This document shows positions 24,117 to 36,204 of a stretch of DNA of 64,000 bases, piece by piece. The first letter of the stretch is position 1; each line of letters opens with the position of its first letter. This DNA is from Lophium mytilinum (lineage: Eukaryota; Ascomycota; Dothideomycetes; Mytilinidiales; Mytilinidiaceae). Under the pieces are notes generated by a model. It was not told the DNA's origin. It was given only the letters and a program-made list of their open reading frames with translations, and searched no databases. The position numbers and the translations under genes were made by a program. Where the stretch lies: positions 2,265,615 through 2,329,614 of the forward strand of contig MU004184.1 of assembly GCA_010093605.1 (NCBI GenBank), read 5' to 3'.

Positions 24117-25527
24117 CTACGAAGCAGCAAAAGTGCTGTTCAGCGCACCCCACTTAATGTTCGAGTAAGTGACCTGCGAATCGCCCTCACTCGCCTCAAT
24201 GTCACTCGGCACGCCCGAAGTCGTCGCACACGTTCCTCTCGCAACACCAGGGGTGCTCGCATCCTTGTCTGTCGGGTAGCTCGAATCCAACCACAGCATG
24301 TTAACCGCATGGTCATCCCACACGCTCAACGCCAGCACCATACCACGGCTCAGCGAAGCGCCCATCGCAGCCAGACCACCGAGTTTCTCAAAGCTGTTGG
24401 TATCGCCGAACGCCGTCTTCTGCTGGTTGCAGTATTTGTCGGTGATGCTGTTGACGGCGTCCACGCCGGTGATGCTGACGGCGGAGTTCGCGATCACTTT
24501 CCCGCCCTGCACGTAGAAGCGCTTGATCTCGTTCAGCGGGCTGCCGATGAACTGCGTGACGACCGTGAACTTGGAGGCCGTGTCGACGGTGCCGCCGGGC
24601 CCGTAGAAGGTCTTGTCACCCATGCGGTAGGAGTTGAAGTCGCAGCCGTCTTTGTCGCAGATGCCGTCGTGGCGCTCGTCGCCGTCGCCGCAGTCGGTGC
24701 CTGAGCAGCGCGTTTGCCCGTCGACCGAGCATACGTGGGGGGTGTAGGCGGCTGAGATGGAGTTGGCTTCCCAGATGTCCATTTCGTTGCAGCAGGAGCC
24801 GTAGGTGCCGGAGCCGGCGTTGGCGTCGTTGGTGGAGGGTGCCCAGCCTTCTACGTTGGCCTTTTACAATTAGTATGCGATGGTTTGAGAGTGGGAGTTG
24901 GTAGTGGCTTACCTCGCCGTCAATGAACTTAATGTCATGGGGGCACTGGGTATCGCAGTATCCGGTACCGTACTTAGCACCCGCCTTGTTGGTAGGGTAT
25001 TTGGCCATGCCGCCATCTTCGTCCATCTCAATAAGGTAGAGAGCGCCGTTCAATCCGCAAGGCAGCTTAGAAACGTCGACGTCGAACGAGAACTCTTGGT
25101 TTACCAGCTTGAACATCTGGTACTTGGTGTCGGACGCCAGAAGGTACATCCGGGAACCAATGTTCTTCGAGTAGGAGCCATCGGTGACGAACTTGAGGGT
25201 GAGAGCATTCCCGCTGGCAGTAACACCATATGTGGCGGCATAGTCGGCTCCATCGAGGGCGCAGTTGGCAGCACAAGTAGCGCCATCCGGGCAAATAGTT
25301 GTGTTCCATTCATTGCCGGTGTAGCAGTTGGTGTAGCCGGATGTGGTGTGCAGCCATCTCCAGTTGGCATCCATAGTGACCTTGGTGGCGACAGTCGAGC
25401 ATGATCCAGCAGCTGTGCAGCTCTGCGCGGGAAGCGAAGGATGCGTCTCGGTTGTCAAAGTCCCTGCCTGCTGGCCTGAAGCCACGGCGGCGAGGACGGA
25501 AGAAACGAAGGCAGTCTTGGAAAACAT
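24117..25527 (-). CDS. Secreted GH7 cellobiohydrolase without CBM1
   Basis: Exons (minus) 25527-24913 and 24860-24117 give 452 residues. The protein hydrolyses cellulose chains, releasing cellobiose. A signal peptide ([18 protein letters not shown]) is followed by the GH7 fold: [73 protein letters not shown] and [12 protein letters not shown]. The catalytic motif EMDIWEAN places the nucleophile at Glu231, Asp233 and the acid/base at Glu236 of the precursor. The pattern of loops and cysteines favours cellobiohydrolase over endoglucanase. The protein ends after the catalytic domain ([12 protein letters not shown]) with no linker or CBM1, one of the two common forms of the family. A TATA-like element lies about 60 bp upstream of the start. 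The phase-0 intron has a CTAAT-type branch site. Confidence 0.93.
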
Positions 25528-27155
25528 AATGAGCGACTTTGGGAATGAAGCTGTGGGATGATGCTTGGAGGGTACTGGCAGCTATCGTATATATACTCCA
25601 TCGATGGCAAGCTACTGCACCGCATGATATCCCCTACAGGAGTTGACGAGATGAAGGTGGCAGAATTTCCCATGGAGGTCTCTCAAGATCTCGAGTTGAT
25701 ATTGGACAATATCCGCCGGTTCGAGCTCCCGTGATGGTCTTGTGGAACCAGAGCGCTATCTTTCCTGGTTTCGAAACGAATTGATTAAGTGCACCCGGAG
25801 GATATGTCATGAGGACCTGCATTTGGTGCGGCGTTGGCGCGGAGAGGGGGCTCTTTCGGAGCGACGGGTTGGGAGTCCGTCTGAGCCTCCGAGCGTCCAA
25901 ACCTTCTAGAAAACGAAAAGAAAAGGTACATATTGAATGTGGATGCAAGGACGCCTTGGCCGTTTCTAGAAACAAGGATCAAGTCAGGGTATTGTGGATT
26001 AGAGGCGCTAGCAACGATCTCACGAAACAACTGGAGAGGCAATATGGCACATGAGCCGGCTACGAGTGGTGGATATTGTTGGGCCCTGCGGAGATGGCTA
26101 GGATGGAGGTTTCGCCTAGCTGGGGCGGCGGACTTAACAAGTCGTGATATTAAAAGTGACGGTGATGTATGAAAGAGACAGATGAGACAGCCAACCAGAG
26201 ATGAGGTGGGGAGATCAAGGCCCCTCGGCTTTTCAATCTCTTACAAAGTTACCCGGATAACGATCGAACATCAAGGGTGGTTATGCATATGACTCTGCGC
26301 CGTAGAATTCGATGTCTTGCGAAACCGTTTGTCGATTCTGAGCTTCCCGTCACGTGTGGGTAGAACACACGGTGGCCTTGCCAGTTCATCCTAATGCAGG
26401 CACGCGACTTCCCCGTGGGGTACTCTACGGCCACGGAAGATCTTCGCAGCTCTGCAGCTCACGAGGTCAGCAAACTAACCCTTTTGTCCCTCATCCCGCA
26501 GCAAAGCAGGGATGCTGCATAGATGACGGGGAGGCATATCTCAGCGGCGCCACTTCATCGACTCTGCCTGGCGATATTGACAGAAGACGATCATACTACG
26601 AGACCGGCATAAAGGGACGCAGCCCAATCTCAGCGGAGACTGTTCTGTCGGGCGAGATAGGAAGGACGATGCAATCTCGTGATATTGAAGTGGCCGAGTC
26701 GCTGAGATAGCGGATGGAGACCAGAGAGCGAGGTGGGTCGCAATGCCGGGCTATAAGATGATAATGACATGATTAAAAGCGCACATTCCAGGGGCTTTTG
26801 AGGCTCGTGGCTGTTTCCTGGTAGTGGGTGCTCAGTGTCCTGGTTGCGGGTTCATCAATCTGTGACGACGAGATAGCCGCAGCATTTAGCCGGTTACATA
26901 AGCATATCCACGTCACACAAAGGAAGATATACCCATTATTTCTGTGTTTGTGTGCACTTTTATAGCACCGTCGGAGGTCCTCTAGTACCCCACTGTCGTT
27001 CATGAAATAGCAGCTTTGGCAAGCCTGATAGCTCTCCAGGCCACCTCAGACGGTGTTGAACTGCTGAAATATACTAGGTCATACACAAATCGACTTTGGT
27101 ACATCATATCAGACTTCAAAAGGCTCTCAGACCTCGGAATGCAGTCAAAATCCAA
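25528..27155. other. Promoter region of the cellobiohydrolase and flanking non-coding DNA
   Basis: About 1.6 kb between the cellobiohydrolase start and the methyltransferase stop. Small ORFs on both strands have no recognisable motifs. The part nearest 25.5 kb should be the cellulase promoter. I see no further gene. Confidence 0.45.
25588..25595 (-). promoter_or_regulatory. TATA-like element of the cellobiohydrolase gene
   Basis: The sequence TATATATA lies about 60 bp upstream of the cellobiohydrolase ATG on the minus strand, at a spacing plausible for a fungal TATA box. CTGGGG and GTGGGG strings at about 26119, 26205 and 26416 fit the CreA consensus SYGGRG, but such short motifs occur by chance. 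Confidence 0.45.
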
Positions 27156-28109
27156 TCAAGCCTTCTTCTTAAGCACGCCCCAAATCCTAGGCAAGCAAGT
27201 ATACGGATCATCGCCCACCTCAATGTCACCAGGGTTCTCCCACTCCCCAGCAGCAAGGATATCTGACTTGATATCCCGATGCAAATGGCACCCGACGAAT
27301 ACGCTCCAAGCAGGATTCAAACAAGCTATTCTCACGTTAGCCCCTCCACACAGCTGTTTAAGCACACCACTGATGTAAGGTCCAAGACGTACCTTGCGCC
27401 ACAGCCGTAGCAGTATCCTGACTCCTCTCATGCTCCCAAAACACAAAGCTGCCTCCTGGCTTCAACAACTTCCACACCTCCCTCATCACACTCTTCACAT
27501 CCCCCACCGAACACAAGACCTGGATACTCAGCACAGTATCCATACTCCCTTCTGTAATCCCCTCACTTCTTAAAATCTCACTGTCTTCAACCCCACACGC
27601 GAGAAACTTATACTTATCCTGGAGATTAAGTTTCTTGACCTTTGCGGCAATAACGTATGCATAGTGGGGGTTGGGGTCAACAGCATATATAAAATCTACG
27701 AGGGACGGATCATAGCGTTGGATCTGGTTGCCTGGTCCGGGGCCGAGTTCGAGGATCCTGCCTTGAGCGGGGCCGACAAGCGAGGGGACAACGGTGGTGT
27801 TTTCATAGGCGATGAAGCCGTCGGCTGTGCTCGAGGATTAGAATAATATATAAGGGGTTGAGTTGAGGATAGAGAAGTTACCAGCTACAATGAGGAGTTT
27901 TGCTTTTGCGGCGTCTCGGATTCGTGTGGGATGTGTAAGTGAAGCGAGACCGTCTTTGCGGAGGGCTTCTTTGAAAGCGGCGTAGTGAACTGTTTTGGGA
28001 GTTAGTATATTGGTGCAGGTGAGGATAAGATGGGAGAACTACATTGAACGGATAACCAGATGAGCTGGAGTGGTCTGATGATGTTTCTGAGGCGGTCTTG
28101 TAAAGCCAT
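27156..28109 (-). CDS. SAM-dependent methyltransferase (class I, METTL7/Methyltransf_11-like)
   Basis: Exons (minus) 28109-28043, 27989-27882, 27824-27393 and 27325-27156 give 258 residues, with all three introns in phase 1. The N-terminus is amphipathic or membrane-apposed (MALQDRLRNIIRPLQLIWL). The SAM-binding motif I is RILELGPGPGNQ (about 81-91), followed by the acidic end of strand 2 (YAVDPNPHY). Post-motif GSMDTVLSIQVLCSV and the loop LKPGGSFVFWEHE are typical of small-molecule methyltransferases. The C-terminal part CLNPAWSVFVGCHLHRD resembles the METTL7-type fungal proteins that end in a conserved GCxxxRD segment. Substrate cannot be told from sequence. The gene is not next to biosynthetic core genes. 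Confidence 0.8.
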
Positions 28110-28432
28110 GGTGTTTCCCTCAATATGACTGAGAATGATGAGAATGATGATATGGGGTGGCCAGCTCGCTTATATAGTCAGCTCGCTTGTGGTGGAGGAG
28201 GTACGTTATCATTCTACCCAATTGCGAAATGCACGACCCCGCCTAAATCTGAGGGGGAAGGTGCCGTGGTTACCTTGAACAGCTTTGCATACCAATGGTC
28301 GGTTTCTACATATACACACTGGAAAGTATGGCACCGCGTCGTTCTGTATGTCCATGATCTTACAAGTTGCGATCAACATCCGCTACTATGCTACAAATAT
28401 CCAACCCAACTCTTACACCATCCCTCACGTCC

Positions 28433-29888
28433 TCATGCCCTCATTTTCACGCTTCCCTTCTCGAGCTCTCCAATGTTCCCATTGCCAGCCAATGTCCACC
28501 AATGGCTTACTAGCGGCTCGTCGACTTGTTTCCTCAGCATGCCACTGGCGGCATAGTACTCCATGATCGTTCTAGAGTCCTGCTTGTCAAGGCCGTGCAA
28601 CTTCAGGGTATCCACATCCGTCAGAACCTCCATAACGCGCTGATCGACCAATTCGTACGGGTTCCACATAGGAAGATCGGTAGCGCCCTGTGCCCGAGCT
28701 TCGGCCAGCTGGACAGAGAACTTCAAGGCGGGTGAGGCTGGTTGGTTCGAGCCGGAAGTAGCAGCAAGGACCATGCCACCATTTGGAAGGACGCTCTTTC
28801 CGGAGAGGTGGTCTATAAAGTGACGAACAACAACCAAGTCGTGGGCGTGAATGGGCTTGGCCTCCGCAGAGAGGTAAGCGGAGGGGGTCATGATGTGTGC
28901 TAAGCCATCCACGGCGAGTATTATAGGCGGACGCCCAGGTTGAGTGAGCTCTGTCCATAGAGCGTTGAAGATGGGCCACGACAGCTCTGGGTTCTTGCTT
29001 CCAAGCACCGCCAGGTCCGCTAAAGTGGTTTTACGAGTCGTAGGAATTGGGAGTCTTAAGTCGGTACTAGGGACTATTGTTGAAAGTACAGCAGAGTTGG
29101 CTTTGGCGATCTGAGCAAGGAGGTTTGCGGTGTAAGCGTTTTGGGTGTATTGTAGAGGGTTCGATCCAGGTAGAGGGGCATATTCTGTGTGTGCGCTGAC
29201 AATGTCCTTGGCTATCATCAAGTTAGAGCTGCTCAGGTACTTCAGAGTCTTGCAAGGACATACCATCTGGAAAATTGATAACAACCCACTTCCTCATGAA
29301 GGCCATTGCCAATCCCTGAAGAAGCAGTGTACTTTTCCCGCTCGCCCTGTCTCCGACAAGTATCCTCCGCACTGTCTTCTTTTGTGCCTCAACATCCCCC
29401 ATTAACGCCGACAGCTGCGCCGTCTCCTTCCGCATCAGCATAGCTGGCCGACGAAACAGATACCAGCCCTGAGTAGCCTTGAAAGCCTCCACAGCTCTTA
29501 ACTGATCGATAACGGGTTCCGAGAGCCCAACAACCTGCCCTTGCATATCCCCAGTTTCAATGTTGCTGACAGTGAGGTCATTGAGACCTTCCACGACAAG
29601 GGCATTTGTATTGCTGAGAACAACACGCTTCCGGAGAGCTTTGCGCTCGCCGGGAGCTGGCCGCTTTCCCATATCCCGCTGAACCTTCTTATTCTTTCCG
29701 AGATTCAGTGTCCTTTCTCCTCGCGCCGGCCCAGCAGGTTTCCCTTGTCCAGGCTTGGCCGAGAGGGATGCGGAGTGCGAGAAGGAGGTCGTCTGGGTAT
29801 ATGCGAGGAGGCTCCGCGATGCCATTGCGTGCGCTGTAAGATCCGAGGGTGCTAGCGAGAGCCGGCGGAGACATATTGACGGAGGCAT
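28433..29888 (-). CDS. Mitochondrial small-subunit ribosomal protein mS29 (DAP3/Rsm23)
   Basis: Exons (minus) 29888-29264 and 29211-28433 give 467 residues. mS29 is the GTP-binding protein of the mitochondrial 28S/37S subunit head. The first residues (MPPSICLRRLSLAPSD) are Arg/Ser-rich and fit a mitochondrial presequence; an in-frame upstream ATG would add 49 residues including an acidic stretch and is less likely. The P-loop GDRASGKS lies at 179-186, with ILAVDGLAHIM as a Walker B-like segment. The C-terminal WNPYELVDQRVMEVLTDVD and WWTLAGNGNIGELEKG segments fit the DAP3 family. It is divergent from RRS1, with 211 bp between start codons. Confidence 0.87.
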
Positions 29889-30099
29889 GTTTGACGGAAG
29901 AGTTGAGAGCAAGGAGCTCTCGCAATAGATGGACGGGGACGAGAGGGCGGATGGAGTCGTCAATCGTGAATTGATCGTCGGCCTTTCCTCCTCCAATTCG
30001 CCGATCCACTCAATTTTCTTCGGATGCCAAGACAAAAAGTTCCCTCCAACTTTGATATTTCACCCGCAAGCTCTGCTATATCAACATTTCCACCCCAAA
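29889..30099. promoter_or_regulatory. Shared bidirectional promoter of mS29 and RRS1
   Basis: Only 211 bp separate the two divergent start codons, so both genes must take their core promoters from this interval. Both products serve ribosomes, mitochondrial and cytosolic respectively. I could not assign a specific transcription-factor site. Confidence 0.6.
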
Positions 30100-30817
30100 A
30101 TGCCAAAGTCAAACTCCCCAAGCAAGCTGGCCGAGAGCATCGACGACGGCGCCATGGACGTGTCCACACCCGTAGAGACTGCGGCTACAAAGTCTAAGAA
30201 CAAGAAGTACGTCCACCTGCATATCCAGCTCTTCATACCAATGCGCGAGTCTAAAAAAGTACAGAAAGGTCGTAACAGTGGACAAGCCAACCCCCTACTC
30301 CTTCGATCTCGGAAACCTCCTCGCCATCGATCCCAACCCCGTCCCCGCCGACGCCGACGAAACCGCAATCACGGCCATTGCTCGCGACGCCGCCCAAGTC
30401 CTCATCAACCAGCTCCTCACCACCTGCGACATCAAATCCACTTCTGACGGAGTGACGCTCAACTTGCCCGCGCCCTCGACTCCCATACCCCGTGAGAAAC
30501 CCGTACCCGAGGCGAAACCGCCCACTACGTGGGAGAAGTTCGCTGCGAAGAAGGGGATCAAGGACAAGAAACGCGGCGAGGGCAAAATGGTGTACGACGA
30601 GGCCACGGGCGAGTGGGTGCCGAAGTGGGGGTACAAAGGGAAGAACAAGGATGGGGATGACCAATGGCTGGTTGAGGTGGATGAGAAGAAGGAGATGGAG
30701 ACGGGCATAGCGCATAATGCGCGGGCAGATGGTCGAAGAGAGCGAAAAGAAAAGGTCCGCAGGAACGAGAGGAAACAGAGGGCGAATGAACGGAAGGCTG
30801 GGAAGGGGGGTCGTTGA
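30100..30817 (+). CDS. RRS1: Ribosome biogenesis regulatory protein RRS1
   Basis: Exons 30100-30206 and 30265-30817 give 219 residues, close to the yeast protein. Rrs1, with Rpf2, brings the 5S RNP into pre-60S particles in the nucleolus. The family signature is KPTPYSFDLGNLLAIDPNP after the intron, followed by helical RDAAQVLINQLL and the conserved TTWEKFAAKKGIKDKKR segment. The block MVYDEATGEWVPKWGYKG is equally typical. The C-terminus is Arg/Lys-rich (RRERKEKVRRNERKQR), a nucleolar type of tail. The intron is phase 2 with donor GTACGT. Confidence 0.9.
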
Positions 30818-32632
30818 GCTGAGATGAGGGAAAGGGCTGGTGTAAAATTTGCTTCATTGGGGCGTTCGGACCCAGGCGTTTTGCGGTGGGGATCTGATGG
30901 GTACTTGGTCTTGTATGATGAGATCAGATCTTGTTGTTCACGGGTATGAGGACGATTCCCGTCTTTGGCACTTCCGGATGGGTGCTCAAAAGTTGTCTGA
31001 TCTGGGGACGAAGGTTGAGTCGAAGATTGCTCATAAGATATCAAGAGAGAGCCATAAACTTCGTCATCTAAAGGCGAAAACACAATATACCCTCTATTCA
31101 CGAGTCTACAGCATCTTGACACGTCCGGTGAACTAGCGTCGATTTGAAGCCACAGGTGGAATAGCTGGGATTAGGACGGAGGAAGCCCTTTATGGACAGA
31201 TTCTTACCCAAGGCTGACCAGAATCTGCTAAAAGCACGGTACCGAGAGGCGTTACTTTCTGGATTATCCTACTTTTGTGCCTACCTTTCGTGGCTTGGTT
31301 TCTGCGCTAGTTCGTCGGACGTGTCAAGATGCTGTACAATCAAGTCCGTAAAAGATCATTATTTGCGAGAAGCTACGATCTTAAAAGAACGAAAAAATAT
31401 TCTGCTACTTTCTCAATCCAACATCAGCACACGACGTTCCGCACCCCACACTCATACTTCAAGACATGCCTTTCATAGCCAATCCATAGAGTAGTAAAAC
31501 TACATCTGCGGATCTACTTCTGGAACATCTTCCTCACTTCCAATCCATCGCCGACTAAGCATTCGTAGCGTGCTCAGATGAGTCAACGAAGATGCTGCGT
31601 GTCTGTTGCTTTTGTCTTATTCGACGGAAGCTGAGATGACGGGAATGAGGGCACGGACGAGCATCGTTAAGGGAGGAAGAGTGCACAGCTGATAGGAGAT
31701 GTGTGGTTGAAAGATGAAGCAGATGGAGCGGCTGTCCATAGGAGATGCTTATGCCGTTGTCCTGATATAATGATACTAGAGCAGATAATCTGAAGACGAA
31801 GTTCCGACAAGATGGCATTGCGAGGAGGAAATTACGGGAAAAGCTGCCGTAAGATGAGCGAGGTACCCCGAGTCGAACAGATTGAACGCTACTTCAGATA
31901 GCACTGAGAGCTATAAAGTTACAATTTGATACATTTACATTCGTTTGCTTCTTAATCGTGAGACTGTATTGGCGTTGGATCGAAAACCGAGGTCTAGCAT
32001 TGGGAGAGTGAATTCGAGAGATAGGAATCGACGTTGTATAACAACAGGAACAATATTAGAGTCTAGTTTGTATAAAATCCAGGCAGAACTGCTGAAAAAA
32101 TAGAAGCAAAAAAAAGCACCTGCACATCTCGGCACTGCAGATCCAAGACTTCTACAAGATCTCACAAGAACTCCATGAACCTCCCCCTTGCAGCCATCGC
32201 TAAATATTGACTTGGAGCTAGGAAGGTGAGCCTAGGTCAGAAACTATCAGTTCTAATCAACTTTAAAGCGTAAGACAGCTCATAGAAGACAATGTTGAAG
32301 CAGCCCTCAGGTATCTGGCATCAGCGAAGCTATCCTCAAAAGCTCAAAGCATCAAATTGAGTACTCAGCAACCTCGTAGTCAAGAAACAATGACAAACAT
32401 TGACACGGACCCCAGGTTCGTAGATGCTCGAATAGGTAGTAAGATGGATGGTCGTTGGGTCCGAGGAGATACGGAACAAAGGGCTGAGAACTCGGGGTAA
32501 GGCCTCCACTCCACCTCGGATGACCATCATCAAAACATTAACATCGACCTTCATCCACAAATCAATGGAACGGCTCTCTATACATTATCAGCTTTCATTG
32601 CGCAATCCAAGACGTCGATAGCAGTAACAAAA
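30818..32632. other. Intergenic region, no supported gene
   Basis: About 1.8 kb between RRS1 and the nitronate monooxygenase, AT-richer than the genes. Short ORFs on both strands have no motifs. No tRNA or clear repeat recognised; a GCGAGGTACCCC string at about 31858 recalls the right part of the inverted-repeat family, but the rest does not align. Confidence 0.45.
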
Positions 32633-33976
32633 ATGGCTCCGAACCTTTTGAAGCAAGCGTATCCTTGGATCAAGACGCCGCTGATCATTGGTGCGCCGAT
32701 GCGGTTGATATCGCTGGCCCCATTGGCTGTTGAGGCTTCGAGAGCTGGTGAGTGACAATTCTGTATACCGGTTTTTCTATCGTGTGAAGAAACATAAGAT
32801 GCTTCATACGTATCAGACTTCCTTTTATTGAGTTTTTACATCGTATAAATGTTTTCGCCCCTCAACTCTCTACGCATCACAGGCAGTCTTCAGATCAATG
32901 GAATATCTTGGCTTTATTCATATATCTCTACCCTAAGCACATCAACCTTCCAATCACGTTCTCGCTCTCACTCTTCTCATCACTCATTTCTCACCCCCTC
33001 CCTTCTCTCCCATCTCTAACACCCCACAGGCGGCATCGGCTTCATAGGCTCAGGCACCGACACCTCAAACCTCGAACACATCCTCCAGCACGCCCAATCC
33101 CTCCTCTCTGCCCACCCCATCCCCAACTCCCCCACCACCACCCTCCCAATCGGCATCGGCTTCATAAACTGGGGCGCCTCCCTCCCCATCGCCCTGCCCC
33201 TAATCGCCCGCTTCAAACCCGCCGCCGTCTGGTTCTTCGCCCCCTCCTCTCTCACCTCCCTCGTCGAATGGACCACCGCCACCCGCGCCGCTTCCCCAGC
33301 TACCAAGATCTGGATCCAAATCGGCAGCGTCGCGGCGGCGCTCGAGGTCACGACGGCGTGTCGCCCAGACGTACTCGTCGTGCAGGGCACGGATGCCGGC
33401 GGGCATGGGCTGGTCAAAGGCGCGGGAATAGTAAGTCTACTACCGGAAGTTGCGGACGCGCTCGCCAACCTCGGAGCCGAGGCGCCGTTGCTGGTTGCGG
33501 CGGGTGGGATAGCGGAAGCCCGCGGAGCCGCAGCGGCTCTCGCGCTTGGGGCTGATGGGGTGGTGATTGGGACGCGCATGCTGGCTTCCCCCGAAGCGAA
33601 TATCGCGGCTGGGTATAAGAGGGAGGTGGTGCGGGCGAGGGATGGGGGACAGACCACGGTGAGGACGAAGGTTTATGATATGGTGAGGGGGACGACGGGG
33701 TGGGGGAAGGATTATGATGGAAGGGCGGTTGTGAATCGGAGTTTTGTGGATGCGGGGAATGGGATGTGGGAGGAGGAGAATAAGAGGTTGTATGAGGCGG
33801 AGATCGAGAAGGGGGATGATGGGTGGGGGGTGGAGGGGCGGATGACGACGTATGCGGGGGCAGCAGTTGGGCTGGTGACAGAAATCAAGGGGGCGGCGGA
33901 TATTGTGGAGGAGGTTAGGGAAGGCACGGTGAGGGTGTTAGAAGGCTTGAAAGGAGAGGCGAAGAGTAAGCTGTAG
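32633..33976 (+). CDS. Nitronate monooxygenase (2-nitropropane dioxygenase family)
   Basis: Exons 32633-32747 and 33030-33976 give 353 residues. The FMN enzyme oxidises alkyl nitronates. The N-terminus has the family opening TPLIIGAPMRLIS, followed by AGGIGFIGSG. The flavin/substrate motif VVQGTDAGGHG and the phosphate-binding region LLVAAGGIAEARGAAAALALGADGVVIGTRM are intact. The C-terminal helices are Glu/Lys-rich. The single intron is 282 nt, much longer than its neighbours, with a GTGAGT donor and CACAG acceptor. The gene converges on the MFS transporter, with 63 bp between stop codons. Confidence 0.88.
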
Positions 33977-34039
33977 ATGGATGGATGAAAGAGTAGGTAG
34001 TATAAAAAGATCCATATCGTTACATTGGACTCGCCTCGA

Positions 34040-36204
34040 CTATATTTTGACCTCTTTTATACTTTCCATCCCTTCTTGCCTATTCTGCTTTTCGCTATCA
34101 GTCGCACTCGGCTGTATTGCTTCGAAATTTTCTTCGCTCTTCTCCTCATCATTAGCTGCACACTCACTAGTCACCACCTTCTCTTCACCACCCTCTATCT
34201 CCCTCGTCGTTGCTGACTCTCCCTCCATCGCCGGCATCGTATTGAACGTCCCATCTCTCTTTCTTACCCACACAAGCATCAAACCCGTCAGCAAATTCGC
34301 CCCAGCAAACGCAATCAGCACCTGGAACTGCTTATTATAGCTCTGTCCATATATCTTCCCTACCCTGATCCTCTTATCAGGGGACAGGATATTCAAGCTC
34401 GCAATCGAATCATCCAGCGCCTTGGTTTCGGCAGGCGAGAGGAAGGCGGGGAGGTCGGTGTGAAGGGTGTCGTGAAGGAGGGCGGAGCAGATTGCTACAC
34501 CGATGGTACCGCCGAGGGTGCGGAACATGTTTAAAGAGCCTGTGCCTATGGCTGTTCACAGAGTAAATTATCAGCTAGATGAAAACTGCAGGGGTTTGGG
34601 AAGTAGAGCCTAAGGGGTAACGTACCAATATCCTCCTTATCAACCGTCGTTGCTAGTAGGAAGTAATACGGCGGACTCGACAGCCCTACTCCAAACCCCA
34701 GTATGATCTCATACCCGAACGTCGCGTCCGCGAAAGCATGTGTGGTTGGCAGGCTGCTGACGAGGCCAATACCTACCACGATGAACACGTTTGCGATGAT
34801 GATGAGGTACTCGGCTGCGATAAATTTGTGCATTAAAGCCCCTCCTGTCAAAGCCCCGACAGGAGCGAAGAGAGTCAGGGCGAGGATTAGAATTCCAGCG
34901 CGAGAGGCAGATGTGCCATTGACGGCTTGGAAGCGTTGTGGGAGTTCGATTATAGCGACGTAGGATCCGAAGCCAAGGAAGAACATGCCACTGGAAGACG
35001 TAAAGCAATCAGTCAGTCGTGTACCACAATAGCTCAGAAGGTGACAAGCAATCTTACAGAAGGAGTAGAGCCATCGACGGCTTCTTGAAGAACATGATGT
35101 TGAGAACCGGATCTTTTGTAGTCCGGAAAGTGACCCACGTCTCATAAGAGATGAAGACGATGAACCCAACAATTCCACCCGTAAGTGTGCCAACGATGAC
35201 GCTGCTATTCCATTCCCAGCGGGATCCTCCTTCCTGGAGGGCGAATAGGAGGGGGATGGGCCATACTATAGATAGGATACCGCCGAGAATGTCAAAATTC
35301 TTGATGCGCTCTTTATGGGATTTCACTTCAGTCATGCCAGGCAAGGCGAGCCAGAGAGTGATGAAGGCTACACCGAGTATAGGTCCACTGCATGGTCTAG
35401 CGTCAGTAAGGTTACGGCAATAGGATGAAAGGTAAAAGGCACTTACTTCATAAAGAATATCCACCGCCACGTCGTATCGTCGGCGATGACACCACCTGGA
35501 AATCAATGAGCTTATAAAACTTGGAGAAAGCGGCGTATAGATGACCAGAGCTCTAAATAGCTTACCAAGAACTGGCCCAAGCAAATTGGCTATGGCAAAC
35601 ACGCTACTGATAATCCCAGAGTAGAAGCCCAGCTTCTCGGGAGACATGAGCTTCATGATGGCCACGAAAGTAAGGGAGTACAGCCCCGAACCTCCTATTC
35701 CTTGGAATGCGCGAAAGACGATCCTTGAGGCTTGGTCAGTATTGACCCGGATATTTAGTGGATGTAAGAGTGAGACATACAGCTGGTTCATTGTTTGAGC
35801 TCCTCCACTAGCCATCGAGAACACGAGAAAGATAAATGCACAAGTAAGAATCACCGTTTTGATACCCCACACATCACTGAGTTTGGAAGTGATCAAAAGA
35901 AAGGAGTTGTAAGTTAGAAGGTATGTAACGATGAGCCAGGCTGAATCCTTCAAGGAGCCGAAATCGCTGGAAATTTTGATTAAAGCAGTCGTGACAATAG
36001 TGGTGTCCAACGCGGAGACAAAAAGACACAGCCATAGTCTGCGGCAGATGTTAGATGTATTAAAACGTCGGAAATCCAAGGAGCCTTAATCTACCCAACA
36101 ACAATGATGTTCAGTCTTATAGGGCTGAGTGCAGCTGCGGCCTCGGCCGGCTTTGGAGTAGTTCCGGCCTCCAGCGTCTTCTCCCGGTCGTTTTCTTTAG
36201 GCAT
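34040..36204 (-). CDS. MFS multidrug/toxin transporter, DHA2 (14-TM) type
   Basis: Seven exons (minus): 36204-36095, 36038-35781, 35723-35566, 35495-35447, 35387-35058, 34990-34626 and 34551-34040, giving 593 residues with every phase consistent. After a hydrophilic N-terminus, TM1 carries the DHA2 motif LFVSALDTTIVTTAL. Further signatures are SKLSDVWGIK (loop 2-3), FRAFQGIGGSGLYSL and [28 protein letters not shown], which spans three introns. TM segments continue to LNMFRTLGGTIGVAICSALLHD near the end. The C-terminus is acidic and cytosolic. The family exports drugs or secondary metabolites using the proton gradient. Exon 4 is only 49 nt. No biosynthetic core gene is adjacent, so the substrate is open. 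Confidence 0.88.
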
